A model generated the notes under the pieces. The model worked only from the letters and a program-made list of their open reading frames with translations, was not told the origin of the DNA and searched no databases. From Deinococcus aquaticus (GTDB lineage: Bacteria; Deinococcota; Deinococci; Deinococcales; Deinococcaceae), in contig NZ_CP115166.1 in the NCBI RefSeq assembly GCF_028622095.1, positions 1-64,000 of the forward strand: DNA of 64,000 nucleotides, written 5' to 3'. Shown here in pieces: positions 59,095 through 64,000 of the stretch. The position numbers and the translations under genes were made by a program. Each line of letters opens with the position of its first letter. Positions within the stretch are counted from its first letter, which is position 1.

Positions 59095-61577
59095 TGCGTG
59101 GGTTCCTTCCAGTCGGTGCTGAGCGAGAGGCGGACGGTGTGCGGCAGGTGAGCGCTGCTCTGCCCGATCAGGACGTCGAAATCGCCGGCCTCGGCCACCC
59201 AGGCGTTGGCCGTGTCGTCGTAGTACGCGAGGTCGCGCATGCCCAGCGGCAGGGTGACGGCCGCGATCTGGCCGGGGTTCAGGTGCACCTTGGCGAAGGC
59301 CTTGAGTTCCTTCCCGGGGCGCTCCAGACGGCTGGCGCGGTCGTGGACGTACAGCTGCACGACCGTGCTGCCCGCGCGGTCCCCGGTGTTCTTCACCTGC
59401 ACGCTGGCCGTGACGGTCTCGCCGGGGGCGATGCGGGCGGCGCTGAGCTGCGGGTTGGAGACCTCGAAGGTCGTGTAGCTCAGGCCAAAGCCGAACGGGA
59501 ACAGCGGCGTGATGCCTGAGCGGTCCACGTGCCGGTAACCGGTGTACAGGCCTTCGACGTACTCCACGCGGCCGTCCACACCGGGGTACTGCACGTCCGG
59601 GTTCAGGGGATGGGTGGGGTCGTCTTTCAGGGACGCGATGAACGTCTGCGGCAGGCGCCCACCGGGCTCCGCGTGGCCGTACAGGACGTCCGCGATGGCG
59701 TGCCCGGCCTCTTGCCCGGGGAACCAGGCCTGCACCACGGCAGGCACGCGGTCCAGCCACGGCATGGTGACGGGACCGCCGGTCTGGAGCACCACGATGG
59801 TGTTCGGGTTGGCGGCCAGCACGGCGTCCACCAGTTCGTTCTGGCGGCCGGGCAGGTCCAGGCCCCAGCGGTCGACGCCCTCGGTTTCCCAGTCGCCGTT
59901 CGTGCCGACGCACACCACAGCGTAGTCGGCCTGCGCGGCCACGGCAATCGCCTGCGCGACGCTGCCCTCGTCCGGCTCGGCGCGGAAGCCGATGCGCACG
60001 GCGTTGAAGCCGGCGATGCCGTTGTCGAAGTCGTTGGGGACGAAGGTCACGGTCAGTTCGTGCGGCCCGGCGGTCAGGGAGCGCGCACCGCGCACCTCGT
60101 CGGAACCGAAGCCGAAGTACGTGGCGCCCGGCGCCCAGGCGTCCCAGTTGTCCACGACAGCCTGCCCGTCCACCTTGAGGCGGCTGAGGCCCGCGCTGGC
60201 GAGGCTGAACTCGTACATGCCGTCCTGGGGGGCCTGCACGGTCAGGGTCAGGGTGGCGTGGAAGTGCTGGCGGTCCACGCCCTCGGGGTACGAGAACCAC
60301 AGCACCTCGGCCTGCTCGCGGGCGTCGGTGGCGGTCACGTCCGTGCCGTCCTGCGCGCGGTACGTGATGTGCACCGGCACCTGCGGCACCGGCAGGTACC
60401 GGTCGTTCTCGCAGCCCACAGCCGTGGTGACGGCCCCCGCGCCCCGGGCTTCACGCAGGCCGTCCAGCGGGGAGACGCGGCGGTGCGCGTTCATCTGCGC
60501 GCTGCCGCCCCCCATGACCTGCGCAACCGCCGCGTTCGGGCCGATCACGGCCACGCTCGCGCCAGCCGGGAGGGGCAGGAGGCCCGCGTTCTTCAGGAGA
60601 ACCATGCCCTCGGCCCCGGCGCGGCGGATCAGGGCGCGGGTCTCGGGGTACTCGGTGTCCTTCTCGGCGCTGTCACGCACGTCACGCGGCGCAGCGAAGG
60701 TGCCGGTGCGCTCGATGAGGCGCAGCACGGCGCGGGCGCGTTCCCGCACGGCGGCGGCTGTGGCGGGGTCGTGCTGCGCTTCTTCCAGCAGGCCCGCGCG
60801 GGCTTTGGCGGGGCCGGGCATCTCCAGATCCAGGCCGGCGCGCACGCTCAGGCCGGCCGAGTGCGTGCCGCCCCAGTCGCTCATGACCAGCCCGGTAAAG
60901 CCCCATTCCTTCCTCAGTACGGTGTCCAGCAGCCACGGGTGGTCGGAGCAGTAGACGCCGTCCAGGCGGTTGTACGCGGTCATGATCGCCCAGGGGTCGG
61001 CGTCCCGGACGACCATCTCGAAGGGCCGCAGGTACAGTTCCCGCAGGGCGCGCGCGGGGATGTTGGAACTGATGGTGCCGCGCTGGTACTCGGACTCGTT
61101 TCCGGCGAAGTGCTTGGGCGTGGCGGCCACGCCGCTGTCCTGAAGCCCCTGGACGTAAGCGGTGGCGAGCCGGCCGGTCAGGACGGGGTCCTCGGCGTAG
61201 TTCTCGAAGTTGCGGCCGTTCAGGGCCGAACGGAACACGTTGATGGTCGGGGCGAGCAGCACGCCCGCGCCCTTGTCGAGCGCCTCGCGCGCCAGGGACG
61301 CGCCCACCTCGCGCAGCAGGTCCACGTTCCAGGTGCTGCCCAGCGCGATACCGACCGGGTACGCGGCCGTTTTCATGCCGCCCACCAGGGGGCCGCCGCC
61401 GCGCACGCCGGCCGGGCCGTCACTGACTTTCAGGGCCGGGATGTTCAGGCGGGGAATGGGGACGGTCCGCCAGAAGTCCGCGCCCGAGAGCAGCGAGACC
61501 TGTTCTTCCAGCGTCATCTGGTCCAGCAGGGTGTCGGGGTCCAGGGTAGGACCGGCAGGGTTGGGGAAGTCAGGCAT
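59091..61577 (-). CDS. Glycoside hydrolase family 3 beta-glycosidase with PA14 domain
   Basis: Beta-glucosidase-type enzyme of 828 residues. The (alpha/beta)8 domain has KVSDGPAGVRG, the KHFAGNESEYQR motif and the nucleophile segment GLVMSDWGGTHS. The (alpha/beta)6 domain follows (AEGMVLLKNAGLLPLP). A PA14 insertion (about residues 400-545) and a C-terminal fibronectin III-like domain (VSVQVKNTGDRAGSTVVQLYV-type) complete it. No signal peptide, so hydrolysis is probably cytoplasmic after uptake. First gene of the six-gene operon, under the LacI site at 61667-61678. Confidence 0.94.
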   Translation of the reverse strand: MPDFPNPAGPTLDPDTLLDQMTLEEQVSLLSGADFWRTVPIPRLNIPALKVSDGPAGVRGGGPLVGGMKTAAYPVGIALGSTWNVDLLREVGASLAREALDKGAGVLLAPTINVFRSALNGRNFENYAEDPVLTGRLATAYVQGLQDSGVAATPKHFAGNESEYQRGTISSNIPARALRELYLRPFEMVVRDADPWAIMTAYNRLDGVYCSDHPWLLDTVLRKEWGFTGLVMSDWGGTHSAGLSVRAGLDLEMPGPAKARAGLLEEAQHDPATAAAVRERARAVLRLIERTGTFAAPRDVRDSAEKDTEYPETRALIRRAGAEGMVLLKNAGLLPLPAGASVAVIGPNAAVAQVMGGGSAQMNAHRRVSPLDGLREARGAGAVTTAVGCENDRYLPVPQVPVHITYRAQDGTDVTATDAREQAEVLWFSYPEGVDRQHFHATLTLTVQAPQDGMYEFSLASAGLSRLKVDGQAVVDNWDAWAPGATYFGFGSDEVRGARSLTAGPHELTVTFVPNDFDNGIAGFNAVRIGFRAEPDEGSVAQAIAVAAQADYAVVCVGTNGDWETEGVDRWGLDLPGRQNELVDAVLAANPNTIVVLQTGGPVTMPWLDRVPAVVQAWFPGQEAGHAIADVLYGHAEPGGRLPQTFIASLKDDPTHPLNPDVQYPGVDGRVEYVEGLYTGYRHVDRSGITPLFPFGFGLSYTTFEVSNPQLSAARIAPGETVTASVQVKNTGDRAGSTVVQLYVHDRASRLERPGKELKAFAKVHLNPGQIAAVTLPLGMRDLAYYDDTANAWVAEAGDFDVLIGQSSAHLPHTVRLSLSTDWKEPTQ

Positions 61578-61666
61578 GGGGGGTCCTCTGGTCGGGCGGA
61601 ATGGAAGGCCGGGTGGGCGGGGGAACGGAGGGTGAAGGAGAGGGAAAGCGGTCTGCCGGGGTAGTT

Positions 61667-61678
61667 TATAGCGCTACA
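61667..61678 (-). promoter_or_regulatory. LacI operator on the GH3 operon promoter
   Basis: Minus strand TGTAGCGCTATA, overlapping a TATAAACT -10-like region. It matches the site at 61768-61779 in 11 of 12 bases. About 90 nt upstream of the GH3 ATG. Confidence 0.7.
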
Positions 61679-61767
61679 ATTCTGTGAGCGGGCCGGGGGT
61701 CCCCGGAGGGATTCGGGGCGTGGACCACGGGCACCGGGCAGGTGGGTCCAGACGGGATCGGGGTATT

Positions 61768-61781
61768 TGTACCGCTATAAT
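61768..61781 (+). promoter_or_regulatory. LacI operator and -10 box of the lacI gene
   Basis: TGTACCGCTATA (61768-61779) overlaps a consensus -10 TATAAT (61776-61781). The repressor would block its own promoter here. No convincing -35 element is seen. Transcription from this box gives a leader of about 50 nt with a good ribosome-binding site. Confidence 0.7.
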
Positions 61782-61838
61782 CTACTCCCCGTCCCCGCCG
61801 GAACGCAAATCACCTCTCACTGCCAAGGAAGGCCCTCC

Positions 61839-62915
61839 CTGACCCCCTCACGCCCCACCCTCGCCGACGTCGCCCGGCACGCCCAGGTGTCGCCCATGAC
61901 CGTTTCGAACGTCATCAACAACAAACCCAACGTACGCCCACAGACCCGCGCGCGCGTGCTGGCCGCCATCGAAACGACCGGGTATCAGGTCAACCCGCTG
62001 GCCCGCGCCCTCGCCGGCGGCCGGGCCCGGCTGCTGAGCGTCCTGACCCGCCAGCAGAACCTCCCGTACGCCACCGAGGTCCTGATGGGCGCCGCGCAGG
62101 CCGCCGAGGAGTACGGCTACGACCTGATCGTCCTGATGGCCGGGTCCGGCACGGCCAGCGACCTCTCCCCCATGGCCAGCCTGTCCGCCGGAACGCTGCT
62201 GATCCAGCCGCCGCCGGACGTGCGGGAGCGCTTCCCGCACCTGCCCGCCCACCTCGTCAGCGTGGACGGCCCCTCCGACTGGCCCCTGACCGTGGACAAC
62301 GCCAGCGGCGCGCGGGCCGCCACGCAGCACCTGATCTCACTGGGGCACACCCGTATCGCGTTCATCAGCGGCATGGACGCCCACCACCGCCGTCTGGCCG
62401 GTTCCGCCGTCCCGTACGGCCCCCCCGGCGTGGGCGAGGACGCCCCGCAACGCCTGGACGCCTACCGGCAGACCATGCGCTCGGCGGGGCTGAGCGTCCC
62501 GGACGGGTACGTGCAGAGCGGCGATTACAGCAAACGCAGCGGCGAGGACGCCACGCACCGCCTGCTGGCCCTGCCGGACCCGCCCACCGCGATCTTCGCG
62601 TCCGGGGACGCCATGGCCGTGGGGGTCATGCACACCCTTCAGAACCTGGGCTTGCGGGTGCCGGAGGACCTGTCCGTGATCGGCTTCGACGACCTGCCGA
62701 TGGCCGCGCAGGCCCGCCCGGCCCTAACCACCGTCCGCCAGCCCCTGCGCGAGATGGGGGCCGAGGGGGTCCGGTTGATCGTGCGCCTCGCAGAGGGTCA
62801 GGACCCGCCCGCCGGGCCGCCCGCGCCCTTTCCCACCGAGCTGATCGTGCGGGCCTCTACCGCCCCGCCGCTGGGACCGGCAGCTGCCGCAGGCGCAGCA
62901 GGCCGCGAATCCTGA
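61839..62915 (+). CDS. LacI-family transcriptional regulator of the glycoside operon, probable CTG start
   Basis: Repressor of 358 residues. The helix-turn-helix is [39 protein letters not shown], followed by the sensor domain. I place the start at CTG 61839, seven codons before the helix-turn-helix: AAGGAAGG (61825-61832) lies 6 nt upstream, and no ATG, GTG or TTG lies between the promoter and the domain. The in-frame TTG at 61767 falls inside the operator and before the -10 box, so it would not be in the mRNA. Divergent from the GH3 operon. Confidence 0.85.
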   Translation: MTPSRPTLADVARHAQVSPMTVSNVINNKPNVRPQTRARVLAAIETTGYQVNPLARALAGGRARLLSVLTRQQNLPYATEVLMGAAQAAEEYGYDLIVLMAGSGTASDLSPMASLSAGTLLIQPPPDVRERFPHLPAHLVSVDGPSDWPLTVDNASGARAATQHLISLGHTRIAFISGMDAHHRRLAGSAVPYGPPGVGEDAPQRLDAYRQTMRSAGLSVPDGYVQSGDYSKRSGEDATHRLLALPDPPTAIFASGDAMAVGVMHTLQNLGLRVPEDLSVIGFDDLPMAAQARPALTTVRQPLREMGAEGVRLIVRLAEGQDPPAGPPAPFPTELIVRASTAPPLGPAAAAGAAGRES

Positions 62916-63036
62916 GACAAAGCCGGGCGGGGTTCACGGCGGCGTGAAGGATACGGCCAGCTTCTCATGACCGTCACAGGTTCACCCGGGAGGCAGCCAG
63001 CCAAGACTGACCGGCAGCCTATTTATTCCGTGTGGG

Positions 63037-63064
63037 TGCTGCTCCCCCACTGGGGGCATCAGCA
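63037..63064 (+). terminator. Possible terminator between lacI and the PelF-type gene
   Basis: TGCTG/CAGCA outer stem and CCCCC-ACT-GGGGG inner stem with small bulges. The next T run (63079-63084) is 15 bp away, so this is weak. Confidence 0.4.
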
Positions 63065-63082
63065 ATGAGCAACTGCGCTTTT

Positions 63083-63111
63083 TTCACGAAACGCCCAGAA
63101 AAGTGTATGAT
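63083..63111 (+). promoter_or_regulatory. Promoter upstream of the PelF-type glycosyltransferase
   Basis: TTCACG (63083-63088), 17-nt spacer, TATGAT (63106-63111), in an AT-rich stretch. It gives a leader of about 80 nt before the ATG at 63198. Confidence 0.6.
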
Positions 63112-63197
63112 TTTCCTCACCAGAGGCGGGAGTCTGTTCGCTTCCTCACACCGTGTGGAAGGTGGCGCACCGTCTCCAGTCCGGAGAGTTCAACGTG

Positions 63198-64000
63198 ATG
63201 AGTCAACCTGTCAATTCTGCCCTGAGTGTCGCTCTGTACACCGAGGGAACCTACCCGCAGGCGCACGGGGGGGTCAGCGTATGGGTGGACCAGCTGGTGC
63301 GCGGCCTGGAGGATCACACCTTCGAGGTGCGGGCCATCTCGGGCCTGCCGTACGACCGCCCGGCGCTGGACCTGCCGGGCAACGTGCGCGCCGCGCAGAT
63401 TCCCCTGTGGGGCGACGCGCCGCGCGCCGGGCCGCGTGACCCGGCGTGGCAGCGCCGCCTGACCGAGGCGTACGCGTCCATGATCACGGCGCTGTGCACC
63501 CTGGACCTCGACCGCTTCGGGGCGGCGCTGCACGCCCTGAGCGTCCTGGGACGCAGCGGCGGGTTCACGGCCACGCTGGAAGGTAGCCGCGTGACCACCC
63601 TGACCCTGGACCTCTGGAGTGACCACGCGGCCCGGCAGCGCCGCGACCGCGCGCCCGGCGACCCGCAACTCCCCACGCCCAGCGTGGCCGACGTGCTGGA
63701 CGTGCAGGTGTGGCTGGAGCACGCCCTGCGGCCCCTGAGCAGCCCGGCGCCGCTGGCGCAGGTGGGGCACGCCGTCAGTAACGGCTTCGCGGGCCTGCTG
63801 GCCCTGAACGGCCTGTGGACGCACGGCACGCCGTTCATCCTGACCGAGCACGGCGTGTACATGCGCGAGCGCTACCTGGAGTTCCGCCGCGCCGGGTACT
63901 CGGCCGGGTTCAAGGGCATGCTGCTGCGCTTCTACCGCCTGCTGTGCAGCCTCACCTACCGCGAGGCGGCGCTGGTGCTGCCCGGCTCGCAGTACAACCG
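63198..64000 (+). CDS. pelF: PelF-type family 4 glycosyltransferase, N-terminal part (3' end outside window)
   Basis: The first 267 codons of a GT4 transferase. VALYTEGTYPQAHGGVSVWVDQLVRGL is the N-terminal PelF signature, and FILTEHGVYMRERYLEF the characteristic second motif. It should use a nucleotide sugar in exopolysaccharide synthesis. The ATG at 63198 is preceded by an in-frame GTG at 63195. The gene runs off the right edge, so the donor-binding half and any partner genes (pelG, pelD) cannot be seen. Confidence 0.88.
   Translation, partial: MSQPVNSALSVALYTEGTYPQAHGGVSVWVDQLVRGLEDHTFEVRAISGLPYDRPALDLPGNVRAAQIPLWGDAPRAGPRDPAWQRRLTEAYASMITALCTLDLDRFGAALHALSVLGRSGGFTATLEGSRVTTLTLDLWSDHAARQRRDRAPGDPQLPTPSVADVLDVQVWLEHALRPLSSPAPLAQVGHAVSNGFAGLLALNGLWTHGTPFILTEHGVYMRERYLEFRRAGYSAGFKGMLLRFYRLLCSLTYREAALVLPGSQYN

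Noticed and set aside
61767..61838. TTG at 61767 as the start of the second LacI gene
   Set aside because: It lies inside the operator and upstream of the TATAAT box, so it would not be transcribed from that promoter; the peptide it adds is not LacI-like.
63032..63439. 135-codon plus-strand ORF at the start of the PelF-type gene
   Set aside because: It is out of frame with the PelF signature; the real frame starts at 63198 and stays open to the window edge.

Overview
The window looks like a chromosome or large-replicon segment of a Deinococcus species (phylum Deinococcota). The base composition is very GC-rich. Many genes have a TANNNT box 5 to 7 nt before the start codon with no leader, the promoter style described for Deinococcus. 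Gene content also fits: a stand-alone XPB-type helicase, a short ethanolamine utilisation set and ABC systems without their own ATPases. No rRNA, tRNA or CRISPR array was seen.

Layout. 1-4714: the right end of an IS66-family element has destroyed the 5' end of an ethanolamine permease gene, followed by eutB and eutC. 4733-6934: a leaderless lipoprotein gene. 7138-15924: a surface-polysaccharide locus with five overlapping minus-strand genes for a CDP-linked sugar, divergent from a flippase, a polymerase/ligase and a glycosyltransferase. 16156-24603: a probable peptidoglycan-recycling locus (oligopeptide-type ABC transporter, GntR regulator, anmK, murQ, serine hydrolase). 25345-28121: a metal-export P-type ATPase and its ArsR/SmtB regulator. 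28140-30736: divergent GDP-mannose genes. 30787-35302: an XPB-like helicase, a small AT-hook protein and an 805-residue protein with an XPB/Ssl2-type helical domain and a WYL-like end. 35342-40184: a DMT permease, a PRISE-type reductase, and a MarR-controlled drug efflux pump. 40532-49643: a polyol ABC transporter and catabolic operon opposite its LacI regulator. 49678-53481: a UvrD-like helicase and an orphan pstS. 53727-62915: a six-gene glycoside operon led by a GH3 enzyme, opposite a second LacI regulator that appears to start at CTG. 63198-64000: the start of a PelF-type glycosyltransferase cut by the window edge.

Four complete copies and one decayed copy of a 132-155 bp MITE-like repeat are scattered through the window. 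It has terminal inverted repeats beginning TACGGA. All four complete copies have exact 3-bp TNA target duplications (TAA, TGA, TCA, TGA). Three of the five copies sit exactly on the stop codon of a neighbouring gene, where a TGA or TCA duplication regenerates the stop. The most useful regulatory results are matched operator pairs in front of the regulator/target gene pairs (GntR, ArsR, MarR and two LacI systems), and a TTGACA promoter with a dyad in its spacer inside the XPB-associated operon.
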